Positions 1 through 5,166 are shown, numbered from the stretch's first letter. The stretch: 5,211 nt of DNA from Alistipes sp. UBA943 (GCA_002293345.1 DBDB01000073.1:6681-11891); one strand, 5' to 3'. Translations and numbers: made by a program. Notes: generated by a model from the sequence alone, not told the origin.

Positions 1-20
1 AACCTCCCCGCCAAACGAAC

Positions 21-76
21 GAGCTCCTGCGGAGCTCTTGTCCTCGCGACAACAAATCGCGAGCCTCGAAGAGGCT
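21..76. repeat. Two hairpins flanking a CTCGCGA/TCGCGAG inverted pair
   Basis: A perfect 7-bp hairpin (GAGCTCC, loop TGC, GGAGCTC; 21-37) is followed directly by the head TTGTCCTCGCGAC (38-50). After a short A-rich spacer comes TCGCGAG (57-63), the inverted partner of CTCGCGA (43-49), overlapping a second perfect 6-bp hairpin (AGCCTC, loop GAA, GAGGCT; 62-76). The head recurs exactly at 3348-3360, where a different hairpin precedes it, and 11 of its bases recur inverted at 3240-3250. A constant head beside a changing hairpin resembles the layout of REP (repetitive extragenic palindromic) sequences. The pairing and shared head are directly visible; the REP-like interpretation is inference. Confidence 0.6.
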
Positions 77-181
77 GTGACGAAAAAGTAAAACGGTGCG
101 TCAAATTTATTTGTAAGCAGAATTGGGATTTTTGGACACAAAAATTCTGCAAGAATTTGAGATTGGTGGAGCGCACATAAT
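77..181. other. Unassigned A/T-rich intergenic stretch
   Basis: I find no gene, RNA or clear promoter here. The only structure is an inverted repeat GCAGAATT (117-124) / AATTCTGC (143-150), with a weaker inner pairing of TTTG with CAAA. It is not followed by a T-run and so is not a normal terminator. A reading frame starting at 123 crosses this stretch but continues as a shadow inside rarA. Confidence 0.4.
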
Positions 182-273
182 GGAGATACGCAGTATCTCC
201 CGAAGTTTTTTTGGTTTCGCTTTTTTCCAAAAAAGCGAAGGTCTTAGAAAGGTTTTTGAAAAAGAAAAAGTTA
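182..273 (+). repeat. Dispersed hairpin repeat, copy A, upstream of rarA
   Basis: The order is: hairpin 1, GGAGATAC / loop GCA / GTATCTCC (182-200); a T-rich linker; hairpin 2, an 11-bp stem TTCGCTTTTTT / AAAAAAGCGAA with a CC centre (216-239); the block GGTCTTAGAAAGG (240-252); and an A-rich tail ending GTTA (270-273). Bases 218-273 match copy C (3564-3620) except for two substitutions and one added A. Copy B (3141-3231, other strand) also has hairpin 1. The final TA of the repeat is also the first two bases of the rarA -7 box. Function is unknown; placement suggests an effect on promoter strength or on insulation between transcripts. Confidence 0.85.
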
Positions 274-279
274 TATTTG
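272..279 (+). promoter_or_regulatory. rarA promoter, -7 box TATATTTG
   Basis: TATATTTG fits the Bacteroidota sigma-70 -7 consensus TAnnTTTG. It ends 4 nt before the rarA ATG, so transcription would begin at or within a few bases of the start codon, giving a leaderless or nearly leaderless mRNA. The -33 element is weak: the nearest TTTG (255-258) is only 13 nt upstream, shorter than the usual spacing. The A-rich tail of repeat copy A abuts the box and may compensate. Confidence 0.6.
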
Positions 280-283
280 CAGC

Positions 284-1552
284 ATGTCGATCCCGTTGGC
301 CGAAAGATTGCGTCCCAAGACGCTCGATGAGTATATCGGGCAGGAACATCTCGTCGGTAAAAATGGCGTGTTGCGTAAATTTATCGAGACCGGTAACCTG
401 CCCTCATTCATCCTCTGGGGGCCGCCAGGGGTCGGGAAAACCACCCTCGCACGGATCGTGGCCAATGACCTCAAGCGTCCGTTCTTCACGCTGTCGGCCG
501 TCACGGCGGGGGTCAAGGATGTGCGTGACATTATCGAATCGGCACGCAAACAACGCTTCTTCGACGCACAGTCGCCCATCCTCTTCATCGATGAGATTCA
601 TCGCTTCAACAAGTCGCAACAGGACTCTCTGTTGGGTGCCGTCGAGCAGGGTGTCGTCACGTTGATCGGTGCCACGACCGAAAACCCCTCTTTCGAGGTG
701 ATATCGCCGCTGTTGAGCCGTTGCCAAGTCTACATACTGCAACCAATGAACGACACGGAGTTGCAGGAGTTGCTGACGCGTGCCCTGACCGTAGACACAG
801 AGCTGAAAGCACGCAAGATCGACGTCAAGGAGACGGAAGCGCTATTCCGATTTTCGGGCGGCGATGCACGCAAGCTGCTCAATATCCTCGAAATTTTAGC
901 AGGAGCCACTGATGGCAAGTTGGTCATCACGGATAAGTTCGTCAGCGAGTGCCTGCAGGAGAATATCGCGCTCTACGACAAGAACGGGGAGCAACATTAC
1001 GATGTCATTTCGGCCTTCATTAAGTCCGTGCGCGGGAGCGATCCCAATGCCGCGATTTACTACCTGGCGCGTATGTTGGCCGGTGGCGAGGAGCCGCGAT
1101 TCATCGCGCGGAGGCTTGTCATTCTCGCCTCCGAGGACATCGGATTGGCCAATCCGAATGCCCTGCTCCTCGCCAACGCTTGCTTCGACACGGTACACAA
1201 GATCGGTATGCCGGAGGCACGTATCACGTTGGCCGAGACGGTGGTTTATCTCGCCGCGTCGCCCAAGAGCAACTCGGCATACCTGTCGATCGAACGGGCG
1301 ATGGGGATGGTCGGCCGCGACACGACGAATCGTCCGGTGCCGTTGCACCTGCGCAATGCCGTGACGAAACTGATGAAGGATGCCGGGTATCACAAAGGAT
1401 ACAAATATGACCACGATCACGGTGGTTTCTCGGCACAAGAGTTTATGCCCGAAGGTCTCGAAGGTACCAAATTCTGGGAACCCAACACGTCGAACCCCGC
1501 CGAAGCCAAAATGGCGGAGTACATGCGCGAGTTGTGGAAGGATAAATATTAG
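284..1552 (+). CDS. rarA: Replication-associated recombination protein A (RarA/MgsA), AAA+ ATPase
   Basis: RarA is a cytoplasmic AAA+ ATPase, related to eukaryotic Mgs1/WRNIP1 and to clamp-loader subunits, that acts at stalled or gapped replication forks. The 422 residues have the normal family length. The AAA+ core shows Walker A GPPGVGKTT (46-54), Walker B LFIDE (100-104), sensor 1 with IGATTENPSF (128-137), a likely arginine finger at R146 (LLSRCQ) and sensor 2 GDARKLLN (193-200). The C-terminal half holds the conserved RarA helical/tetramerisation region, including DHDHGGF (376-382) and a FWEP motif near 397. The ATG at 284 is chosen because the core starts at once with LAERLRPKTLDEYIGQ and a -7 box lies 4 nt upstream. 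There is no N-terminal ubiquitin-binding zinc finger, as is normal in bacteria. All key motifs look intact. The next gene, dapF, follows after 44 nt with its own promoter, so rarA is probably a separate unit, though read-through is possible. The identification is secure. Confidence 0.96.
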   Translation: MSIPLAERLRPKTLDEYIGQEHLVGKNGVLRKFIETGNLPSFILWGPPGVGKTTLARIVANDLKRPFFTLSAVTAGVKDVRDIIESARKQRFFDAQSPILFIDEIHRFNKSQQDSLLGAVEQGVVTLIGATTENPSFEVISPLLSRCQVYILQPMNDTELQELLTRALTVDTELKARKIDVKETEALFRFSGGDARKLLNILEILAGATDGKLVITDKFVSECLQENIALYDKNGEQHYDVISAFIKSVRGSDPNAAIYYLARMLAGGEEPRFIARRLVILASEDIGLANPNALLLANACFDTVHKIGMPEARITLAETVVYLAASPKSNSAYLSIERAMGMVGRDTTNRPVPLHLRNAVTKLMKDAGYHKGYKYDHDHGGFSAQEFMPEGLEGTKFWEPNTSNPAEAKMAEYMRELWKDKY

Positions 1553-1563
1553 GTTCAAGATCA

Positions 1564-1592
1564 TTGGAGAGTAAATCTATCTTTTATCTTTG
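1564..1592 (+). promoter_or_regulatory. dapF promoter: TTG, 18-nt spacer, TATCTTTG
   Basis: TTG (1564-1566) and TATCTTTG (1585-1592), 18 nt apart, match the Bacteroidota -33/-7 arrangement; this is the best promoter in the window. The -7 box ends 4 nt before the ATG at 1597, predicting a leaderless or nearly leaderless transcript. The 12 bases TATCTTTGCGAT (1585-1596) recur exactly in the dnaB promoter. The TTG at 1564 is in frame with dapF and could be mistaken for its start, but it falls in the -33 position and would be upstream of the transcript. Confidence 0.72.
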
Positions 1593-1596
1593 CGAT

Positions 1597-2331
1597 ATGA
1601 AATTTTGGAAATACGAGGGGGCGGGGAATGACTTCGTGATGATCGACCTGCGTGACCAGAGCGTGACGCTGGACAAGGAGATGATCGTGAGGTTGTGCGA
1701 CCGGCATCGCGGGGTCGGTGCCGATGGGGTGATTACGCTCTCCGTGGCACCTGATTTGACGATGCACTATTACAATGCCGATGGGTCGGAGGGGGAGATG
1801 TGCGGCAATGGGGCACGGTGTTTCGTGCGATTCGCCCATGACCTGGGTGTCGATTGTAACCCGTTGATTTTCAAAGCGTTGGACGGAATGCACGAGGGGC
1901 GTATCCTGGATGACGGGAGGGTCGAGGTGGGTTTAAAAGATGTTTCGATCGAAGAGCTGTTGCTCGATACGGGGGTGCCGCACTATGTGGAATTTGTGGA
2001 CGATCTGAAAGATGTCGATGTAGAGGGACGTGGGCGCACGTTGCGTCACGATAAACGGTTCCCGCAGGGTGCGAATGTCGATTTCGCACAGGTCGTCACC
2101 CCGAGCCACCTGTGTGTCCGTACGTACGAGCGCGGTGTCGAGGGTGAAACCCTCGCCTGCGGCACGGGTGCCGCTGCGGCAGCGGTCGCTGCCCACCGCG
2201 CCGAACGCGTCGCGGGTAACAGAATTCATGTCACGATGCCGGGAGGGGAACTCGAAATAGCCTTCAGCGATAATTATACCGACGTGAAACTTATCGGACC
2301 GGCACGTAAAATTTTTGAAGGAGTATGGTAG
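1597..2331 (+). CDS. dapF: Diaminopimelate epimerase
   Basis: DapF interconverts LL- and meso-diaminopimelate in the cytoplasm, the last step before meso-DAP enters peptidoglycan or is decarboxylated to lysine. It needs no cofactor and uses two cysteines as acid and base. Both are present: C69 in MCGNGARC (68-75) and C188 in ETLACGTGA (184-192). The N-terminal KYEGAGNDF (5-13), DRHRGVGADG (35-44) and NADGSEGEMCGNG (60-72) are family signatures, as are RTYERGVEGET (175-185) and MPGGELEI (214-221). The substrate-contact motif usually written GNPH reads GVPH here (126-129), a difference I believe is common in this phylum. At 244 residues it is shorter than the roughly 274 of the E. coli enzyme, mainly in the middle, with both half-domains intact. 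The start at 1597 is chosen because MKFWKYEGAGNDF aligns with family N-termini and the -7 box ends just upstream. An in-frame TTG at 1564 would add 11 unlikely residues. The last 7 nt overlap the hydrolase gene. Confidence 0.96.
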   Translation: MKFWKYEGAGNDFVMIDLRDQSVTLDKEMIVRLCDRHRGVGADGVITLSVAPDLTMHYYNADGSEGEMCGNGARCFVRFAHDLGVDCNPLIFKALDGMHEGRILDDGRVEVGLKDVSIEELLLDTGVPHYVEFVDDLKDVDVEGRGRTLRHDKRFPQGANVDFAQVVTPSHLCVRTYERGVEGETLACGTGAAAAAVAAHRAERVAGNRIHVTMPGGELEIAFSDNYTDVKLIGPARKIFEGVW

Positions 2332-3119
2332 AGCAATTTATTGTCGCGCAGGGTGTGGATGTGCCGGTGCATGTCCTCGACACGGAAGTGGGGGGAAAGT
2401 GCATCGTGCTGCTGCATGGCTACTTGGAGTCGATGCTGGTGTGGGATGAGTTCATCCCGTTACTGTCGTCACAGGTACGTGTCGTGGCGATGGACCTGCC
2501 GGGACACGGGATATCCGTCGTCCAGGAACCCGTCCACACGATGGAGTGGCTGGCCGACGTGGTACACGGAACCCTCGACACGCTCGGCATCTCGAAATGC
2601 ACGCTCGTCGGACACTCGATGGGGGGATATGTGGCGTTGGCGTTTTGCGAGAAGTATCCCGATCGTTTGGAGCGTCTCGTGCTGCTCAGTTCCACACCCA
2701 ACCCCGACACACCCGAAAAACGGGAGCTTCGCGAACGTGAGATTGCACTCGTCACGGCAGGTAAAAAAGAGGCGTTGGCACGTGTGGCACCCGAATCGGG
2801 CTTTGCTCCCGAGAATCGTCGCCGCTGTCAGGCCGAGATCGACGATCTCGTGGAACAGGTGATGCTGACCGAAGATGAGGGTATCGTGGCACTGTTGCGC
2901 GGCATGATGGAACGCCGCGATATGAACGACATGTTGCGAAAATCCACTGTGCCACAACTATTTATATTCGGTCGATACGATTCGTATATTCCCATGGAGG
3001 TCGCAGAATCGGTTGCCGAGGCACATCCACAGGCACGTGTCGCATGGCTCGAACACTCGGGACACGACGGTATGCTCGAAGAACCTCAATCCGTCGCCGA
3101 GATGTTGCTCTCTTCCTAA
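2325..3119 (+). CDS. Alpha/beta-fold hydrolase, substrate unknown
   Basis: This 264-residue protein has the layout of a cytoplasmic alpha/beta hydrolase; no signal peptide or membrane segment is visible. The oxyanion region is LLHGYLES (29-36) and a conserved DLPGHG lies at 57-62. The nucleophile elbow is GHSMGG (96-101) with Ser98. The acid is probably Asp219 in FGRYDSYIP (215-223) and the histidine is His247 in HSGHDGM (244-250), giving a complete Ser-Asp-His triad. Residues about 122-208 form a charged helical cap, with KRELRERE (132-139) near its start. The fold is shared by esterases, MenH-like and BioH-like enzymes, so a precise substrate or gene name would be a guess. The ATG overlaps the dapF TGG-TAG end by 7 nt, which suggests one mRNA and translational coupling. 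An AAGGAG (2318-2323) sits one base before the ATG, too close for a normal Shine-Dalgarno. Whether its role relates to diaminopimelate or the cell wall is open. Confidence 0.88.
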   Translation: MVEQFIVAQGVDVPVHVLDTEVGGKCIVLLHGYLESMLVWDEFIPLLSSQVRVVAMDLPGHGISVVQEPVHTMEWLADVVHGTLDTLGISKCTLVGHSMGGYVALAFCEKYPDRLERLVLLSSTPNPDTPEKRELREREIALVTAGKKEALARVAPESGFAPENRRRCQAEIDDLVEQVMLTEDEGIVALLRGMMERRDMNDMLRKSTVPQLFIFGRYDSYIPMEVAESVAEAHPQARVAWLEHSGHDGMLEEPQSVAEMLLSS

Positions 3120-3128
3120 AACCTTTTT

Positions 3129-3157
3129 TCGGACCGTTCGCTTTTTTTTCTTTTTTC
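3129..3157 (+). terminator. Possible terminator of the dapF-hydrolase unit
   Basis: Ten bases after the hydrolase stop, a weak self-complementary CGGACCGTTCG precedes a long T-rich tract, CTTTTTTTTCTTTTTTC (3141-3157). The T-tract is the inverse of the A-rich tail of repeat copy B. The stem is only about four pairs with a wobble, so this is at best a poor intrinsic terminator. A convergent gene makes some termination in this gap likely. Confidence 0.35.
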
Positions 3158-3231
3158 AAGACCTTTCTAAGACCGCCGCTTTTTAGTGAAAAGCGGCACC
3201 AAAAACTTTTGGGAGATACTGTCGTATCTCC
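3141..3231 (-). repeat. Dispersed hairpin repeat, copy B, after the hydrolase gene
   Basis: Read on the - strand this has the same order as copy A. Hairpin 1 is GGAGATAC / four-base loop / GTATCTCC (3212-3231). Hairpin 2 has stem GCCGCTTTT / AAAAGCGGC with a five-base loop (3175-3197). GGTCTTAGAAAGG (3162-3174) and an A-rich tail to 3141 follow. Both hairpins keep their pairing although the sequence differs from copy A: in hairpin 2 the outer TT/AA pairs of A are GC/GC here. The tail faces the hydrolase stop codon, 22 nt away. Confidence 0.82.
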
Positions 3232-3239
3232 ACTTCTTC

Positions 3240-3358
3240 CGCGAGGACAAAGCCTGACGGCTTTCAGTTCCATTTGCTCACGAATTTTTACGAAAACAAG
3301 TTCTCTTAAAATTCTCTCACAAACGTAACTACCGCCCTTCGGGCAGTTTGTCCTCGCG
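3240..3358. repeat. REPIN-like inverted pair of head-plus-hairpin units
   Basis: A perfect 12-bp inverted repeat, CGCGAGGACAAA (3240-3251) and TTTGTCCTCGCG (3347-3358), encloses 95 nt. Just inside the left arm, and sharing its last bases, is hairpin AAAGCC/TGAC/GGCTTT (3249-3264). Just inside the right arm is hairpin GCCC/TTC/GGGC (3334-3344) extended by AACT/AGTT with a three-base bulge (3327-3348). The two hairpins differ in sequence while the heads are the same. Symmetric constant heads with inner hairpins resemble REPINs, which REP-associated tyrosine transposases mobilise in other bacteria. No such gene is present here, and the head does not match a known REP tetranucleotide that I can name. 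The middle (3265-3326) shows nothing recognisable. Confidence 0.6.
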
Positions 3359-3376
3359 ACCAAAAATATTCTCCCC

Positions 3377-3390
3377 AAAAAAGTTTTTTT
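3377..3390. other. A/T hairpin: A6, G, T7
   Basis: AAAAAAG followed by seven T forms a nearly perfect A/T inverted repeat straight after CCCC. On either strand it gives a run of T and might contribute weakly to termination between the convergent genes, but a stem made only of A-T pairs is unstable. Confidence 0.3.
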
Positions 3391-3395
3391 AAGCC

Positions 3396-3552
3396 GGGTT
3401 GGCGAGTGGGAGCGTTATGAGTCTCGCTAACCCATTCCACTTGAGCGCCGTCGCTTCGCGCGGCGGTGATCAGCGACTTTGTCGCTGTCAAGCAGGGGCA
3501 AAGCCCCTGCTTGCGGGAGGGGGTTCGTAAGGGGGAGGGAGCATCCCTCCCC
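3396..3552 (+). other. Cluster of five consecutive stem-loops, possible structured RNA
   Basis: SL1 (3396-3433) has an 11-bp stem, GGGTTGGCGAG with CTCGCTAACCC, and a 16-nt loop. SL2 (3446-3465) pairs CGCCG-CGC with GCG-CGGCG around TTC, with one bulged T. SL3 (3471-3487) is CAGCGAC/TTT/GTCGCTG. SL4 (3489-3513) has an 11-bp stem around AAA. SL5 (3532-3552) is GGGGAGGGA/GCA/TCCCTCCCC. About 90 of 157 bases can pair. The only non-Watson-Crick pair, G3402 with T3428, is a G-U wobble in a + strand RNA but an A-C mismatch in a - strand RNA, which weakly favours + strand transcription. No clear promoter was found. It could be a small RNA, the 3' UTR of the hydrolase mRNA, or a set of decayed palindromic repeats. 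Confidence 0.5.
3515..3539 (+). other. G-quadruplex motif in mirror symmetry
   Basis: The run reads G3-A-G5, then TTCGTAA, then G5-A-G3, which meets the usual G3+N1-7 rule with loops of 1, 7 and 1. The two G-rich halves mirror each other. The right half (3532-3539) is also the left arm of stem-loop SL5, so quadruplex and hairpin cannot form together. Confidence 0.6.
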
Positions 3553-3563
3553 AAACATTATAA

Positions 3564-3620
3564 CGCTTTTTTCCAAAAAAGCGGCGGTCTTAGAAAGGTT
3601 TTTGAAAAAGAAAAAAGTTA
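3564..3620 (+). repeat. Dispersed hairpin repeat, copy C, at the dnaB 3' end
   Basis: This matches copy A from hairpin 2 onward: CGCTTTTTTCCAAAAAAGCG (3564-3583), then GGTCTTAGAAAGG (3586-3598), then the A-rich tail to GTTA (3617-3620). It lacks hairpin 1 and the outer left arm of hairpin 2: the right arm carries GCGGC like copy B, but the left side reads AACGC and cannot pair beyond CGC. It therefore seems truncated on its left. The final TTA is the TAA stop of dnaB on the other strand. Read from dnaB, the tail gives a T-rich tract right after the stop. Confidence 0.85.
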
Positions 3621-5159
3621 AAACGGAGCTTTGTCGTCGTCGAGCGAACCTCCGGGTTTCGGCATCGTGAATTCGTCCGACACGGGGAAGCTGCTGCCCG
3701 AGAAGCCACTCGAAAAATCATCATATTGCTCCCCGCCATTACTTCCGGATCCACCTCCGGGTGTCGCGATGAACGAGTCATCCAAGTCCGCAAACCGAGC
3801 CTGATCCTTTAAGAAACGCAGATTGACATCCGTTACGGCACCGTTACGATGCTTCGCGATAATGATCTCCGCCAAACCTGTCGTGGGAAGGCCGTTCTCG
3901 TCCTGATTGATGCCGTAATATTCGGGACGGTGGATGAAGGCCACAATGTCCGCATCCTGCTCGATGGCACCCGATTCACGCAAGTCGGATAACTGTGGAC
4001 GTTTCGATCCGCCACGTAACTCCGTCGAACGGTTCAGCTGCGACAGTGCGATAATAGGCACGTTCAGCTCTTTGGCAATGGCTTTCAGCGTACGCGAGAT
4101 GAACGACACCTCCTGTTCGCGGTTGCCGCCCTGATTCTGTGTCGCGCCGGTCATCAGCTGCAGGTAGTCGATCACGATCGCCTGAATGTCATGATGGATC
4201 TTCAACCGTCGCGCCTTCGAGCGGAACTCGAACACGGACAGTGCCGGCGTATCGTCGATGAACAACGGAGCACCGCCCAACGGTTTGGTGGCAGATTCCA
4301 AGTGACGCCACTGTTCGGGCGAGAGGCGTCCGGACTTGATATCGTTACCGGCCAGGCCCGTCTCCGCCACGATCAGACGCATCATCAGCTGAACGGACGA
4401 CATCTCCAACGAGAAAAATGCCACCGGACGCTCGTGGTCGATCGCCATGTTGCGTGCCATCGACAACACAAAAGCCGTTTTACCCATCGACGGACGTGCC
4501 GCGACGATAATCAGGTCGCTCGGCTGCCATCCCAACGTGATGCGGTCGATCGCCATGAATCCCGATGGCACGCCGTTGAATGCACTCGTGTTTTTCGACG
4601 CCTCCTCGATCTGCATCAATGCCCTCGCCAGCAACTCCTTCGACGACTGTACGGAACGTTTCACGTGTCCCTCCGCCACCTTGAAAATCTCGCTCTCGGC
4701 ATAACCGATCAACTCCGTGACGTCCGTCGATTCGTCGTACGAACGCCGCTGGATCTCCGTCGCGGAACGTATCAGTTCGCGCTGCACGTACTTCTGGGCG
4801 ATGATCTTGGCATGAAACTCCACGTTCGCCGCCGAGCCCACCTTCTGCGTCAACTGTGCCAAATACGACGCGCCGCCCACCTTCGTGAGCTCCTTCTTCA
4901 CCTTCAACCGTTCCGTGACGGTGTACAGATCTATCGGTTTGAGTTCCGTGCTCAGCTCCTCGATCGCGCGGTAGATCAACCTGTGTTCCTCGGTATAAAA
5001 CGCATCTGGCGCAATGAACTCCTGCACCGTGATGATGCTGTCCTTCTCCAACATCAGCGCCCCCAGCACCGCCTCCTCCAACTCCACCGCCTGAGGTGGC
5101 ACGTTGCCCGGCGTGTCTGTTAGCGTCGCGAACGCCTCACTATTCTTCCTCTTTTCCAT
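3618..5159 (-). CDS. dnaB: Replicative DNA helicase DnaB
   Basis: DnaB is the hexameric helicase that encircles the lagging-strand template, unwinds the fork 5' to 3' using ATP, and recruits primase. The N-terminal domain (about 20-165) begins with PPQAVELEEAVLGALML (21-37), typical of DnaB. The RecA-like motor (about 190-460) shows Walker A ARPSMGKT (221-228), the catalytic glutamate region FFSLEM (248-253), Walker B IVIDYLQL (328-335), the LSQLNRS motif (372-378) and AKHRNGAV (435-442), which holds the probable arginine finger R438. No intein interrupts these motifs. The length of 513 residues is somewhat above the roughly 470 of E. coli. The excess is mostly a C-terminal tail (about 466-513), rich in Gly, Ser and Asp, ending DDDKAPF and resembling an SSB tip. 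The ATG at 5157-5159 is supported by a -7 box ending 7 nt upstream. The TAA stop lies inside repeat copy C. The gene converges on the hydrolase gene and seems to be transcribed alone from its own promoter. Confidence 0.97.
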   Translation of the reverse strand: MEKRKNSEAFATLTDTPGNVPPQAVELEEAVLGALMLEKDSIITVQEFIAPDAFYTEEHRLIYRAIEELSTELKPIDLYTVTERLKVKKELTKVGGASYLAQLTQKVGSAANVEFHAKIIAQKYVQRELIRSATEIQRRSYDESTDVTELIGYAESEIFKVAEGHVKRSVQSSKELLARALMQIEEASKNTSAFNGVPSGFMAIDRITLGWQPSDLIIVAARPSMGKTAFVLSMARNMAIDHERPVAFFSLEMSSVQLMMRLIVAETGLAGNDIKSGRLSPEQWRHLESATKPLGGAPLFIDDTPALSVFEFRSKARRLKIHHDIQAIVIDYLQLMTGATQNQGGNREQEVSFISRTLKAIAKELNVPIIALSQLNRSTELRGGSKRPQLSDLRESGAIEQDADIVAFIHRPEYYGINQDENGLPTTGLAEIIIAKHRNGAVTDVNLRFLKDQARFADLDDSFIATPGGGSGSNGGEQYDDFSSGFSGSSFPVSDEFTMPKPGGSLDDDKAPF

Positions 5160-5166
5160 CTGATCG

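Noticed and set aside
123..665. 180-codon + strand frame spanning the rarA upstream region and gene start
   Set aside because: It crosses repeat copy A and then runs out of frame through the conserved RarA Walker A region. The latter half is Ser/Arg-rich shadow sequence.
896..1564. 222-codon - strand reading frame opposite rarA
   Set aside because: Antisense to a clear, intact rarA, rich in Arg and His, with no domain signature.
1564..1596. TTG at 1564 as the dapF start
   Set aside because: It coincides with the -33 element, lies upstream of the -7 box, and adds 11 residues before the conserved MKFWKYEGAGNDF start.
2318..2324. AAGGAG as a Shine-Dalgarno for the hydrolase
   Set aside because: Only one base separates it from the ATG, too close for normal pairing, and this phylum makes little use of Shine-Dalgarno sites. 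It encodes the dapF C-terminus.
2962..3378. - strand frame across the hydrolase end and the intergenic repeats
   Set aside because: It translates copy B and the REPIN-like element (Lys/Phe-rich low complexity) and overlaps the hydrolase 3' end. No credible start or family resemblance.
3306..3554. 82-codon - strand frame through the hairpin cluster
   Set aside because: It is open mainly because the GC-rich hairpins lack stop codons. No promoter or motif, and the DNA is better explained by palindromes.
3564..3583. CGCTTTTTTCCAAAAAAGCG as an ordinary intrinsic terminator for dnaB
   Set aside because: The stem is mostly A-T, it lies about 35 nt beyond the stop, and no T-run follows it on the dnaB strand. 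It is part of a dispersed repeat found also upstream of rarA.
3120..3617. CRISPR array or insertion sequence in the convergent gap
   Set aside because: There are no regularly spaced direct repeats with unique spacers and no transposase reading frame. The repeats are inverted and irregularly placed.
4191..5123. Long + strand reading frame (310 codons) opposite dnaB
   Set aside because: It lies wholly inside dnaB on the other strand, is heavily Arg/His/Leu/Gln biased and shows no recognisable motif. This is what the complement of a GC-rich gene produces.
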